A stretch of 64,000 nt of DNA from Capillidium heterosporum (taxonomy: Eukaryota; Entomophthoromycota; Entomophthoromycetes; Entomophthorales; Capillidiaceae), in assembly GCA_016630905.1 (NCBI GenBank), contig WBMQ01000007.1, forward strand, positions 1,488,001 to 1,552,000. The letters run 5' to 3'. Below, piece by piece: positions 37,921 through 49,206 of the stretch. The notes below the pieces were generated by a model. That model was given only the letters and a program-made list of their open reading frames with translations. It was not told the DNA's origin and made no database searches. Position 1 is the first letter of the stretch; each line of letters begins with the position of its first letter. Both the position numbers and the translations under genes were made by a program.

Positions 37921-38315
37921 TTAGTCAAAGAGACCGAAGCCCATATCTTCATCAGATTCTTCCTTCTCTTCAACCTTCTCCTCAGCCTTAGGGGCAGCAG
38001 CGGCACCACCGGCAGCGGGGGCAGCACCACCAGCAGCAGGGGCGGCACCAGCACCGGAACCAACGTTCATGAGGAGCTCAGCGACATCCTTACCTTCCAA
38101 AGCCTTGGCGAAGAGGGAGGCCCAGATGGGTTCGATGGTGACGTTAGCGGCCTTGGCAATGGCGTTGATCTTGTCGGCCTATTGATGGAAAACATAAAAG
38201 GAAAAGAAAATTGAGAATTTAGGATAGCTAGAAAAATAATTACGGTGATGTCGATCTTGTCATCAGCTAAGATGAGGGCGGCGTAGACAACGGCTTGTTC
38301 ACTAATGGCGGACAT
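37921..38315 (-). CDS. RPP1: 60S acidic ribosomal stalk protein P1
   Basis: P1 forms the lateral stalk of the 60S subunit with P0 and P2 and recruits elongation factors. It has two exons, 38244-38315 and 37921-38178, with intron 38179-38243. The protein starts [20 protein letters not shown], continues [20 protein letters not shown], has an Ala/Gly/Pro hinge ([13 protein letters not shown]) and ends in the conserved acidic tail [12 protein letters not shown]. The WASLF block marks it as P1 rather than P2. The exons are clearly more GC-rich than the introns and flanks, as expected of a highly expressed gene. Confidence 0.96.
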
Positions 38316-38968
38316 TGTACTTTTAGGATGGATGTAAAAGAAGGGTTCGTGTGGACGGAAAGTAAGTTTTAACTCCTTGGAGAACAATACGTTTGGCACG
38401 AAAGGATCAATAGAAAAGAAGATTGGATGGAATTTATGTTTACTTTTACCTCGGCTCAAATTTGCTTGGGATTGGCTAAGGATAGATCTCAACGTCAATT
38501 TTTGCAAATTGTAAAGCTTGTCAATCAAATACTCCTACATAGATCTAGTTTATGACATAATTTTTGACAGGCTGCTCGGCCTATATCTCAAGCGATACAT
38601 ACTATCCTCATTTAATTAAGTATATATCTTGGATCTATACAAAAGCTTTACTGAGTTTACCAAGTATGAATATTTTCTCTGCAATTTTTATTGATATAGC
38701 TCCGTTCAATATTAAATGTCTACTTGAAATTGGCCGGTTCTAAAGTTAACTTTACAATCTGCTTTTCTATCAGACATTTAATTCGGATTACAGTAACATT
38801 CACATCACATCTACTTTAGAAATGGCCTATTGGCTGGACTCAATTTTCAATGCTCAGCTCAATTTACCTTTTTCTGTAAATTGAAACTTATTCAGCCAAA
38901 TATACCTCTTTCTCTAAATTTCAAAACAAGATGGTAACCTTTTTTAACATTGTAGTAAAATTACTAAC
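38316..38968. other. Divergent promoter region, P1 and DIB1
   Basis: About 650 bases separate the two divergent starts. No gene, repeat or clear TATA box was recognised. Confidence 0.6.
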
Positions 38969-39665
38969 ATGCTTCTTCAAAAGTCCTACTTTCTACCCCA
39001 CTTGACGAATGGTAAGCTTCTTTAATATTCGAAATAAATAATTTAATCTTTTCTAACTTAGTAAACGTTTAGCATGGCAGGTCGACCAAGCTATCTTATC
39101 CGAGGAGGATAGAGTCGTTATTATTCGTTTTGGCCACGATTGGGTATTGATCTATTTTAAAGTTATTTTCTAAATTATATATTATTTTATAGGACCAAGT
39201 CTGCATGCAAATGGACGAAGTTCTGTACGCGGCCGCTGAAAAGATAAAGAATTTCGCTGTTATCTACTTGGTAAGTACTTGAAACCTTTACATATTCTAA
39301 CTTTTTACTTTTCTTTCCAAATAGGTTGATATTACCGAAACCCCTGGATTCAACAGCGTAGCTTTTTATAAGCAAAAGTTCCACAAACTTATTTTTATTT
39401 AGATGTATGAGCTGTATGACCCTTGTACCGTCATGTTCTTTTACAGAAACAAGCATATCATGATTGATTTAGGCACCGGTAACAACAATAAGATCAACTG
39501 GGCTTTGGATGATAAGCAGGAGCTGATTGACTTGGTGGAAACCGTTTATCGAGGTGCACATAAAGGTAACTCTTTAACTCCTTCATTTAAGTAGATACTA
39601 ACTGTGGTTTAGGTCGAGGTCTAGTTGTATCCCCTAAAGATTATTCTACCAAGTACAAGTACTAA
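38969..39665 (+). CDS. DIB1: DIB1, U5 snRNP 15-kDa thioredoxin-like protein
   Basis: DIB1/Dim1 is the thioredoxin-fold protein of the U4/U6.U5 tri-snRNP, essential for pre-mRNA splicing. Six exons separated by introns 39012-39072, 39144-39192, 39271-39324, 39358-39402 and 39566-39612 give 146 residues. The sequence is nearly invariant with the family: AWQVDQAILSEEDRVV, IRFGHDW, MYELYDPCTVMFFYRNKHIM, DLGTGNNNKINWALDDKQEL and VSPKDYSTKYKY. The N-terminus MLLQKSYFLPHLTN is four residues longer than usual. A gene of under 450 coding bases with five introns shows how intron-rich this genome is. Confidence 0.96.
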
Positions 39666-40727
39666 GCACATCGATAGTCCTTCAAATAAGGAGCAAAGTA
39701 GGCCCTAAAGATGTAGCTTCACACGTATAGTTGTGATAGCTATTAAACTGTATTTTCCTTGAAAATTTTTATGATACTTTCTATCTAAAGATATATTTAA
39801 ATAGCATACTAGAATCAAAATACCCACATAGGCAATAGTCCAAGTTATTCAATTTATACACCAACAATCTCCGTCACATGCCTTACTTTAAATACCATAT
39901 CTATTTCACTTTGAAAGCTCTGACTGCCTAAGATATATATTTAAATCGACCTAACTACCTTGTTGTCACTAGTTACATCAATCCTAAAATTCCTCAGAGT
40001 ATAATGGTTTATATAAATACAAGATACTAAAATACCTTGAAGCAATTCAAATGAATGGCTATAAGCATTTTTACTTTTAAATCCAACTAATCCATCTTAG
40101 TTCCAATTCATACTTTGCTTTTACTTTTCTATCGACCTGCTATATAGCCATATTTCCCTTTTACTATATTACTTTCCACAGACATTCATTTTTCACCTTT
40201 ATACTGTTATCTCTCTTATGTAAGCACACATCTAATTGTTACCCAAATTTCCAAGACAATCAAGCCTATACATCCAAATATACCATTCCATCAAAGGCCC
40301 TTTGCCATATCTCTATTATATCTCCTTTTAGTTAACCACCTACATTTTTCTAACCTTGATCAAACTGATGCTTTCTACTAAATTAATGTTCCATCAGACA
40401 TTTTAAATTATCAAAAGAATAGGTTTAAACTATACTATTCTATATTATTGCTTGTGGCATTCTATGCCCAATACATCATCTTAGGCCTATTAAAGCGATT
40501 ACATCTATCCACAGTTTTCAAAACCTCATCAAAAGTCAAATCTATCTAAATTACAACTTAATTTAATATAAAGAGATAAGAGTAAAGTAAGATAAAGGTA
40601 ACGTAAACGCACTTTTTAATAGCCCAAATATAAAATTATAAGGCGAAAATAAATAAGTTAGAACATATAACTACAGTCCGACCCATACGTCGAGCTTTAA
40701 AAGTCATATCATACATCACATCGTATA
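39666..40727. other. Convergent intergenic region, about 1 kb
   Basis: It lies between the 3' ends of DIB1 and the SEC2-like gene. The plus strand is comparatively pyrimidine-rich (many CTA, TCC and CCAT runs). No open frame of note, RNA gene or repeat match was found. Confidence 0.6.
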
Positions 40728-42089
40728 TCATACGATTAACGGCTGGGGCAACAAATTAGGACTTAGGCAGTCCTCCGAATCCGAGTGGTCGTAGCCTTCA
40801 AGACCAGCTCCCACTCTAGCCAAAAACATATGGAACTTAGCTCTTAATACCCCCAAGTATAAATTCTTGATTTCACCTTTGACGATGCGTTGGCGCAAAT
40901 GGCGCAATAACGTAAAAAAGTGACATACACTAACCAATCGAGCCCTACACCGTTGGCAAGCTACGCGATCCACTTTATCGTTATCGTTAAGGTGGTAGCT
41001 GTACTTGATATCAGGGTTGCCATTGCACAACGAACAAGGCACCTCACTCGTAATTGTAGGTACCGTAAACGGTGACGACCAACCTTTAGGCTGGTTGAGG
41101 CTGGGGCTAGCGCTACCGTCTTTACATGTACTAATAGAAATAGTGCCATTCTGCACTGCATTTAACAGCTTCTTATTGGAAAAGAAAGTGGACATGGTTG
41201 AATTGTCGAACTTCAACGTAGTATCCACATCTTCGGCAATACTCAGCTTAACAAACTTTGAGGTAAAGTTATGAGCCATGGTGGAAGGTGCCTCCAAAAA
41301 CTCGACAAACATCTGGAACCTATAGTCATCGACGCAAAAGGATAAGGGGACCGAACTTATGGAGTTGAGGGTAGGTTCGGAAGATGAGTAGCTGAGGAAG
41401 GAGCTGCGGGTCCCTGAATCGTTGGAGGTGTAGGAATGACGAGCTAAAGGCGAGGTAGGGTGAGTAGCTATGAGAGGTAGTCGTGCAATCTGCTTGTTTA
41501 AGCCACCGTCCCAAGTGGCGGCACGTAGTGGTTGAGGGTTTAGTTCTTTGTCGGCCATGGAGCTTATCCTAGCTTTGAGGTCTTGGCACTGCTCCTGGTA
41601 CATAGAACATAGAGTCAGCGTTTCTACGTGTTTGGAATTCAACTCGTTGTATTGCAGCTGCAATAGAGACATAGCTTCCTTCTCCTGAGCCACCATACGA
41701 TTGGCTTCGACGAACAGCGTCTGCGTCAACTCTTCCAATTCGTTCTCAACTAGTTGTTTGGAGTGTTCGATCTCGCTACGGCGCTCAGCTTCGTCCATTA
41801 ATTTTTCGGCTAGTTTCTCCATGTCGCGTTGTAAGGTTTGGTCGATGGAGCTTTTTTGTTGATAGAGGTTCTTGTAGTTTTCGACTTCGAATTGCAAGGT
41901 GGAGATAGTGGATTCCAAGTCGGATCGGAGTTCGACGGCTTCTTTGAGTTCGTTGAGGTAGGCTTCGTTATCACGGGTTAAGGTTTGAACCCATCGTTCT
42001 AGCTTGATGATGCGTTCTTTGAGCTCCTGGTTCTCTTGGCTGAATTGGCCATCCTTCAACTCATGACTTTGGTCTATACCGGTCATCAT
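40728..42089 (-). CDS. SEC2: SEC2/Rabin8-like Rab guanine nucleotide exchange factor
   Basis: Sec2 activates Sec4/Rab8 on secretory vesicles. The single 453-codon exon has a long N-terminal coiled coil (about residues 15-180) containing the GEF signature LTQTLFVEANRMVAQEKEA. A Ser/Thr-rich linker follows. The C-terminal domain has paired cysteines (CSLCNG, CQRCRARLVSVCHFF) followed by LRHLRQRIVKGEIKNLYLG and KFHMFLARVGAG, as in other fungal Sec2 proteins. It has no intron, unlike most neighbours. It ends SPNLLPQPLIV. Identity to the Sec2 family is good; the target Rab is inferred. Confidence 0.85.
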   Translation of the reverse strand: MMTGIDQSHELKDGQFSQENQELKERIIKLERWVQTLTRDNEAYLNELKEAVELRSDLESTISTLQFEVENYKNLYQQKSSIDQTLQRDMEKLAEKLMDEAERRSEIEHSKQLVENELEELTQTLFVEANRMVAQEKEAMSLLQLQYNELNSKHVETLTLCSMYQEQCQDLKARISSMADKELNPQPLRAATWDGGLNKQIARLPLIATHPTSPLARHSYTSNDSGTRSSFLSYSSSEPTLNSISSVPLSFCVDDYRFQMFVEFLEAPSTMAHNFTSKFVKLSIAEDVDTTLKFDNSTMSTFFSNKKLLNAVQNGTISISTCKDGSASPSLNQPKGWSSPFTVPTITSEVPCSLCNGNPDIKYSYHLNDNDKVDRVACQRCRARLVSVCHFFTLLRHLRQRIVKGEIKNLYLGVLRAKFHMFLARVGAGLEGYDHSDSEDCLSPNLLPQPLIV

Positions 42090-44412
42090 CTAATTTCTAA
42101 TTGTGCAAAGCGATGTCCCGTTGAAAAGCTGGTTGGGTTGCTTCACTAAGTTAACCTATATCGATCGTAGCCTATGTCGTGGTTTCGTAAGTTGCAAAAT
42201 GCTGAATCGCTATCCAAAACAATGATATGCAGTTGGTAAGTGCCGATGAAGTAACCTAAATTACTTGAAGTGGAAGATGGAATGAAAGAGAACTTTCTTA
42301 CCAAAGTCGTTGCTATTTATTGAACCCAAACCTTGAAATCAACAGCCCAAATAGGAAATTAGGAAATTATTCCATGCATTTGATTGGTAACCTTCCTATT
42401 GGCCAACACTGATCACTAGCAACTGGTCAGCTTGAAGCCAATTCAAGCGATTAACTTAACGCAGCTAGGAGAAAAGTGCTCTCTACCAAAAGCTAACCCA
42501 ATCAAGTGGATGTGAACCCGATATGGCGCTAGTATTGAACTAAAGACCTGGAGCCAAACTAATCTATTGGCAAGGGGTATTGTAAAGCTTTACCCCTAAC
42601 TATAAAAATAGCTATATAAACTAGGGAATAAGAGTCTTGACACCAATAGCTTAGCTCCCGCCTTCTTATACAATAGCCATGATTGGGATTAAATTTTCCA
42701 TGTACTTTTAGTAAAGCTTTAACACTTTACCATTAATTTTGCCTAATTTTAGACAAAACTATTTTAAAAAGCTCAAGGTCAGCCAAATTCCCATTGCCAA
42801 CAATTTGGCTTAAATTTAGTAAACTGAGACGGATATTTATAGCTGCTGGTCGACACAACCCAAGAATTGGTTGCTTGGATGATGGGAAGGTTATGGGGCG
42901 AATGTTTGTGTCTAAATGCGGCTGGCACACCTTTATTACATCAGTAGGTAAAGTAAAGGTATTGATTATAGCTCAGGTTTTACATAGTGGTGTAAAAGCA
43001 ATAAGTTATCCAAAACCTTTGGTCGCATATCCTAACCGTCCCGAAGCATCAGTCCATTTGTTAGGCTTTCCATTCGCTTTATTCCATTATAGTCATCGAT
43101 GTGACTTTAAATGTGCCTAAAGGCTTGGTGAAAATATACAATCTACCCAACTACAAAGGCTATTGCAGTCACCTACAGTTTAAAAGGGACTTGGGAGCTA
43201 CATCTACCCTAAACTTCAATAGATACGCAATCATCGTCCCAAAATATGACTAGTGTTGGTCTGGTGTAACTGGCACCACTTTGCTTGGAATTAGGTGACT
43301 TTGAATGTGCTTACTTTTAGGGAAATTTGGGATCAGGTGGTTGTCACTTGGGGAATCATAGGTTTACCTAAAAGTCATGGTACAGGTATTGAATCGGATA
43401 TTCGGTGTAAATAAGGATCCTTTGTAGGCTTGTGTAGAGGTGCTGCTTATGGTTATATTCAAGGCTGTTACTTGTATATACCGGTTCAAAATCTCTGTAA
43501 GACTGAAAACTATTAAACAGACTTGAAATAGTGTTCAAATCAGATCCAAACATAGCTGGTTGGACACAATGCTACAAAGCTGTATATTTTGCAATATGTT
43601 GTATGATATCAATGTAAGCTTATACCAAAGCGTTTGTCTCCAACAACAGTATCTTTCTATTCATTACAAATAAATCTAGCAATAAACTTCAAGGAATTCA
43701 AACACTATGTGAAGTTTACTTCATCAAGCTTCATTTTCATAAAATTCTCAAAAGGAGACTGACAATCCAGTTTCTAAACTTTGTTGTTACTCCATGGGAC
43801 AACTGTTTATCTCCAAATCTATCTAGAAATGTTAGGAGTGCTATATTAATTTCGACTCTCCTTTACAATCCAAGTTTGTTGGAAACACGATCCCAGATAA
43901 ATTCATTTAGGTTGTAGTTTCAATTTGTAAAGTATGGTCGTGCTGCCTAATATTTATGTCGCAATTTTTGAAAAATACTACTTAGTTCCTTGTAAAATTA
44001 TAGGATGGTTTAAAAGGAATGGTACATTGGTAAGGAAGTGCTCTTGACAAAGTTTCTTTTGATAGTTTTGTTAAAAATACTAATCTAACTATCTTATAAC
44101 TTACTTTACAGCAATCCCTTCCATATCGTTCAAAAGTACATCCCAGCCTTACAGTTCTACATAGATGAAGTTAATTATGACCTTTAGAGGTTTTCTCTCC
44201 AATTGTGCCATTTTTCTACAAAGTATCCTACCAATTTCCCACAGCTTAAAATTCTCCACTCCAATACCAACCAATTAAATTAGCTTAGCTGGCCAACTCA
44301 ATTAACTTAGGTTGGGTTCGTCTACTCTTAGCTTTATAAAGACAAAGCAACGGATTAAAGTCAACAAGAATATCGAAACGAACACAAAGAAAACCGAAAT
44401 AGACAACTCAAG
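42090..44412. other. Intergenic region, 2.3 kb, without a supported gene
   Basis: This is the divergent upstream region of the SEC2-like and CHS5 genes. A 108-codon frame near 42794-43120 opens with a non-ATG codon and looks like no protein. No RNA gene, tandem array or match to the LTR families of this window was seen. Confidence 0.6.
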
Positions 44413-45264
44413 ATGGTAGCTACATGCGCTTTATTTACAGTAGGAAAGGTCGATGCTGGGATGGTAACTTGTTATTTTTATAAACTATACTAACACTATA
44501 CTTTTATTTCCATTTTAAAGGCCATCCTCCTAACCGAAGACAACCACCTAATCGAATTTCCCAGCCTCCTCCTTCCATCAGGAGTCCAATCCGGCGCTAT
44601 AGTAAAAATCGAAGTTAGTCGTGATATTCAAACCGAAACCAAAAAACTCAACAACTTTTTCGCCCTCCAAAAAGAAATCCTATCTTTGTACGGCACTAAC
44701 GCCCCTAAACCTCCAACCCTCAGTCTAAGCTCAGTAACCCAAACTTCAGTCGTCTTACAATGGGAGAAACTCGAACTTTTCAACGTCAACTTGAACCAAT
44801 TCCTCATATTAAAGGATGGTGTGCCTCAACCTACCAATTTGCCCAAAACCGATTTGAAGGTCAAGTTATCAGGCTTATCAGCTGATACCCAATACGACTT
44901 TCAAATAAAGATGGTAACTTCGGCTGGTACTTATCTTTCCAATACTTTGACGGTACGTACGTTGGCCATGAACAATTTGTCTAGTATCAACGTCACTTTG
45001 GATACTTCTTTATCCCAATTGGAGATGGAGGAGCTACGGAAATGTGTACAGCGTATTGGGGCTACTTGGTCCAACACAGTTACTATTGATACAACCGATC
45101 TTTTAGCCCATAGACCTAACCAAGACACGTTAGATTTGGCTGTCAAGTTTAATGTTGCTTGTGTAAGACCGGATTGGTTAAAGGCTTGTGAAGCTTTGGG
45201 AAAGATCCAACCTGCACTGGCTTATTATGTCGAGTTGAATGGCAAGAAACAGGCCTATTCATAG
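44413..45264 (+). CDS. CHS5: CHS5, exomer scaffold (FN3-BRCT)
   Basis: Chs5 is the scaffold of the exomer coat, which carries cargo such as chitin synthase from the trans-Golgi to the surface. The short first exon (MVATCALFTVGKVDAGM) and intron 44464-44520 lead to exon 2, AILLTEDNHLIEFPSLLLPS. Then come TLSLSSVTQTSVVLQW and the FN3 fold (SGLSADTQYDFQIKMVTSAG), and a BRCT domain with LRKCVQRIGATW and VACVRPDWLKACEALGKI. The 264-residue protein stops soon after BRCT (GKKQAYS). It therefore lacks the long acidic, Lys-tailed C-terminus of yeast Chs5 but keeps the core that binds ChAPs and Arf1. Confidence 0.92.
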
Positions 45265-46748
45265 ATGTTTTGAAAGTAAATGGATATTGTTTTTCAAGGT
45301 TAGGTAAAGATGCTGGCTTTGATACGTATATTTTTTCAGTTGGAATGTTGTTTCAAAGGAGGTTTTAGTATGATAATATAGTCGTTGGTATAGTTCTTTT
45401 AAAGTCAATTGTTTTCAAATAGCTTTAATTATTTACAGGTGCAGATTTAATAACAAGGTAGCTTTTGTCCTTATCTTTAATTACATGTAGAGTAGTTGTA
45501 GATCCATTTTAAAAGTTGTCCATTGCACCGCATTTCAATTTTATAAGCAGGTGTAAGTTCATTGTCTTTATGAACTTGTTGCTATTTAAGTTTTGTTGTA
45601 CTTGTCAGTAACATTCGAGTTTCTCTAACATTTGTGTTATACTGTGATCAAGTGCATCCTATTGACAATGAAATGGGATTGTTGCTTATCACCAATTCTT
45701 TGCAAATGGACGTAGGTAGGTAATATCATTGATAGTTAAACATATCTACTGTTTAATCGAAATAAAAACCCATTACTATGGTGGGATATTTCTCATATAG
45801 CTTACTTTTGCAATATAATTTCTATCTCAAACCTTCATTTAACCTAGTTAAACTACAGGTAGAACTAATCTATAGCTAGTTTCAACACACCTTTTATAAG
45901 CTCCAATAAAACTTGCATTCAACTCACATATTCTGATTTAACACATTCCTTTACTATTACCATCCACCTTCACATATATCACCACTTTTGATAAAATCCA
46001 AAATACAGTATAACAGCTATTCCTCACTATCCTTTTGGTATACTTAGTCTCTCTATACATATGGCTATCAAGTTTGATATGATTTCTTTATATCAATAGC
46101 GTTAGTTAGTTACCAAGTACATTTTATGATGGATGAATAGGACAATGGAGACATAAAAGTCTTGTGCCACCTGAATTCTAGGTGATGATGCCCATCCAAA
46201 CTATTAATTCCTACCACTAAATATCAACTTCTACTAAGTTGGTTAAAATAGTCTAGATTACTAAACCTACTCAACATTTTAATGGAAACTTTACTAATAA
46301 CAAGTTCGAGAAATCATCTTAAAATCAAAAAGACATAATACTGGTCCAGATGCCAGATTTAGAGCAAAGTTTGGCATCAAGATGAACTCGTCCATACTTT
46401 GTGAAGCGGATCATGAGCTTTGGAGGATGTTGGCTTGTATTATTTAGTTAGCTGATTTTTCAAGTGTAGATTCAATTGAACTGAGTCAATCTTTTCATAC
46501 CAACAGTTAGTCAGTTATAAGTATATACTAGTTTGTAGATACTAACAAAGAAGATTAGCTAGCCTACTGTTATGATACCTGAAGCTATCATATAAAGCTA
46601 TAATCGAAGCCCTGAATTGAATTGGGATTCAGTAGTCATTCATAACCAAAGTTGATGCTAGTGTTAATGATACTATTATTGAATGTCATCAAAATATAAA
46701 ATATAAAACCAATATTAAAAATGCTATATCTTTATTTCAATACTAAAG
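45265..46748. other. Convergent intergenic region, 1.5 kb
   Basis: It lies between CHS5 and the first secreted-protein gene. It has moderate AT content. No gene, RNA or repeat was recognised on either strand. Confidence 0.6.
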
Positions 46749-47864
46749 TTAGCTGGAAGGTAGGCTCAAGTCACTGGTAGAAGTCTGAGTCGCAGTTAAA
46801 GGATCTGTTGAAGTTCCATTATCTATCAAGCTATTATTATCTGCCAACGTGCCATCATTTACAAAAGTATTGTTAGCTCCAAGTTGGTTATTCGATTCAT
46901 TACTATTCGAAAAATCGGCGGAATTAGCCAAACTTTGATCAGCCAAATCCTGAGTATTCGTATCGTTGGTATTCAAATCGGCAGTGCCTGAATTCAACGG
47001 GTCGCTGATACTCGAAGCACTATTTTGAAAGTTAGGACTGAAATCAACGCCACCATCATCCTCTACATCTGTACTACCGTTACTGTTAATTGAATCGAAG
47101 TTAAAGTCGTCGATCGTATTGGTGGGGGTAGGACTAGGAGCAGGGTTGTCGGCATTGAAATTCTGATTTTGAATATTAGCGTTCCGGTTGACGCCGCCAT
47201 CATCTTCGTAGTTACTATCGTACTGTTGATAGTTCGGATCTCCATTGCCATCATACTGTCCATAGTTTGAATCTTCATTATACTGATCGTAGTTGGGGTC
47301 TCTATTATTTTCATCGCCATTAGAATCGTATCCATCGTAGTTGGAATCAGTTGGGTAGTTGTAGTAGTCGTCGATTATAGTGGCGGTGTTGGTAGGTATG
47401 GCTGGATCGATCTCACCATTCAGGTAGCGAATAGCGTAGGGATCTATGGAGATGTATTGGTTACTCCGTTGTCCAAATTGCGTGTAGTACGTAGGTCTGT
47501 TGTATTGGTCTTCGTACCCTTGGTACCCTCGATTACCTCGATAATCACCTCTATTGTCATTCCTACCTCGACTTTGGTTTTGTCTTTGATCTCTACCTCT
47601 ACCTCTACCTCTACCTCTGTCTCCGTTTTGATCCCAGTTTTGATTTCCATTCTGGTTTGAGCTAAAGCGATCATTTCGATTAAATCCGCCGTTTCGGTTA
47701 TTTCTCAAGTTAGGGTCGAAGTTGTTACGTTGTCCATCCCCAAAATTTGAATTTGGATTCAAGTCCTTACGGTTGCTATCTCTACCATTGGGATTCTGTG
47801 CCAAAACTGATGCTAAAACTGTGGTAACGACGATGAGATTCAACTTGGTAGTAAACATAAACAT
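46749..47864 (-). CDS. Secreted Asn/Gln/Gly-rich protein with QYISIDPYA core
   Basis: I recognise no named family. The 371-residue, single-exon protein starts with a signal peptide (MFMFTTKLNLIVVTTVLASV, cut near LAQ). In order it has an Asn/Arg/Asp-rich part, a basic RGRGRGRGR run near residues 84-92, a core YTQFGQRSNQYISIDPYA at about 127-144 followed by IRYLNGEID, a Tyr/Asp/Asn-rich stretch (SNYGQYDGNGDPNYQQYDS) and an acidic Asn/Ser/Thr tail. The same order recurs in the gene at 48394-49206, so the two are paralogues. A TATA-like box lies 63-71 bases upstream. It is probably a cell-wall or extracellular matrix protein. This is inference. Confidence 0.8.
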   Translation of the reverse strand: MFMFTTKLNLIVVTTVLASVLAQNPNGRDSNRKDLNPNSNFGDGQRNNFDPNLRNNRNGGFNRNDRFSSNQNGNQNWDQNGDRGRGRGRGRDQRQNQSRGRNDNRGDYRGNRGYQGYEDQYNRPTYYTQFGQRSNQYISIDPYAIRYLNGEIDPAIPTNTATIIDDYYNYPTDSNYDGYDSNGDENNRDPNYDQYNEDSNYGQYDGNGDPNYQQYDSNYEDDGGVNRNANIQNQNFNADNPAPSPTPTNTIDDFNFDSINSNGSTDVEDDGGVDFSPNFQNSASSISDPLNSGTADLNTNDTNTQDLADQSLANSADFSNSNESNNQLGANNTFVNDGTLADNNSLIDNGTSTDPLTATQTSTSDLSLPSS

Positions 47865-48393
47865 ATTAGGTTATAGCTGTAAATAAAAATCGTAAGATAA
47901 TCAGTAGAATAAGTCTTGAACCCATCTATATATACTTTATTTCTAATATTTCAAGCGATTTGCATTGCAAAAGGTGTTTGCATTGTAGGTGATTTACATT
48001 AAAAGTATATGGAAAAATGCAAAGTGATCTCAACTGTGGCCTCCAATAACTATTTCCAAGTCGGCTTTACTTTGATTCAAGCCTCAAACTCAAAGCCTTA
48101 GACTAAAAATGTTTCTAAAGCGTCTAGCAACCATTATACGTTTTGCAGACATTCGTTGGTAAGCTGTCCAATTTGAAAATTGAAACGTTTCAAGCTCGTA
48201 CCTTGTGCCGAAGCGGTCACTTACATAATCTAGAATTAATCATTACGTATCGCTACTTTATGGGATTTGTTCTAAAAGTATACAGTTGCTATACATACGT
48301 CTACTATACATTCTCGTTAAATAATTAAAACAAATTCAAAGTTAACATAATTTTATTTCAAAGGAATATTAGTTGCTACACAATTTCATAAAA
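47865..48393. other. Upstream region of the first secreted-protein gene
   Basis: It contains the TATA-like box at 47927-47935 and, further upstream, a direct repeat TTTGCATTG about 18 bases apart near 47960-47985. No gene was seen. Confidence 0.5.
47927..47935 (-). promoter_or_regulatory. TATA-like box of the gene at 46749-47864
   Basis: GTATATATA on the minus strand, 63-71 bases before the ATG. The same core occurs at nearly the same distance in the other two secreted-protein genes. Confidence 0.5.
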
Positions 48394-49206
48394 TTACTGG
48401 ATGGTATCATTGACAATAGTTGAATTGGCAACGGTACCATTAGTCGTTTGAACAGTAGTCCCATTACTCAGCAGAGCAGTTGAATTGTCCACACTTTGAT
48501 CAGATAAATCCTGGGCATTGGTAGTAGTATCAGCAGTAGAATCTGCACTCAAATCTTGACTTTGATCGTCGACACTACCATCATCAATACTACTGGTATC
48601 TAAACCAGTATTAGCACCATCATCTACATAATATGAAGCAGTTGGGTAAATGGAAGAATTGTCAACAGCATTAGCGGTAGCAGTTGGGCTGGAGGCATCG
48701 ATCTGGCCAGCCAAGTATTGAGCAGCATAAGGGTCAATCGAAATGTACTGTCCACTAGATTGACCGTACTGGGTATATTGGTTAGGTCTGGGGTAAGGCT
48801 TAGGATATCCTGAACGTCCTTGGTTGCCTCTGGGATTCCCTCTGCTAGGTGATGCTTTATTATAATAGCCTTTGTTCCCCTTTACATTCCTACCTCTACC
48901 TTTATTCTCAACCCTGTTTTGGTTCTGATTCCTATAACGATTTTGAGATGGGTTTTGGTTTGGATTGTAACGATCATATCGGTTGGGCTGGTTGTTTTGA
49001 TTGGGTCTCTGGTTGGAGTTATAATTGTTACGGGGTCCATTTTGATAGCTAGGACCGGGATGTTGGTTGTTACGCTGCCCGTTTGGATAGTTTTGGTTAG
49101 GGTGATAGTTGCCGCCGACGTTGTGGTTTTGGTTTTGATAGGCGTTTTGAGGCTGATACTGGGCCAAAGCCAATGAGAGGACAGAAGCAATAGTGATGAA
49201 GTGCAT
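48394..49206 (-). CDS. Secreted Asn/Gln/Pro-rich protein, paralogue with QYISIDPYA core
   Basis: The 270-residue, single-exon protein has no named family. The signal peptide is MHFITIASVLSLALAQ. An Asn/Gln/Pro/Tyr-rich region (residues 17-100) leads to a basic GRGRNVKGNKG and RGNPRGNQGRSG segment. The core YTQYGQSSGQYISIDPYA (about 144-161) with AQYLAGQID follows, and a Ser/Thr/Asp tail contains several N-x-S/T sites (NSS, NST, NGT). Domain order, the core and the tail words QDLSDQS/QDLADQS match the gene at 46749-47864, so this is a gene duplication. It is likely an extracellular or wall protein. It has no cysteine, so no disulphide-based effector fold. Confidence 0.8.
   Translation of the reverse strand: MHFITIASVLSLALAQYQPQNAYQNQNHNVGGNYHPNQNYPNGQRNNQHPGPSYQNGPRNNYNSNQRPNQNNQPNRYDRYNPNQNPSQNRYRNQNQNRVENKGRGRNVKGNKGYYNKASPSRGNPRGNQGRSGYPKPYPRPNQYTQYGQSSGQYISIDPYAAQYLAGQIDASSPTATANAVDNSSIYPTASYYVDDGANTGLDTSSIDDGSVDDQSQDLSADSTADTTTNAQDLSDQSVDNSTALLSNGTTVQTTNGTVANSTIVNDTIQ

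Noticed and set aside
42794-43120. A 108-codon plus-strand frame in the large gap before CHS5
   Set aside because: It opens with TTG rather than ATG, its composition resembles no protein, and no splice signals or motifs support it.
47063-47674. Overlapping minus- and plus-strand frames rich in Thr, Ile, Val or Glu within the first secreted-protein gene
   Set aside because: They are alternative-frame readings of the Asn/Arg-rich repeats of the real gene.
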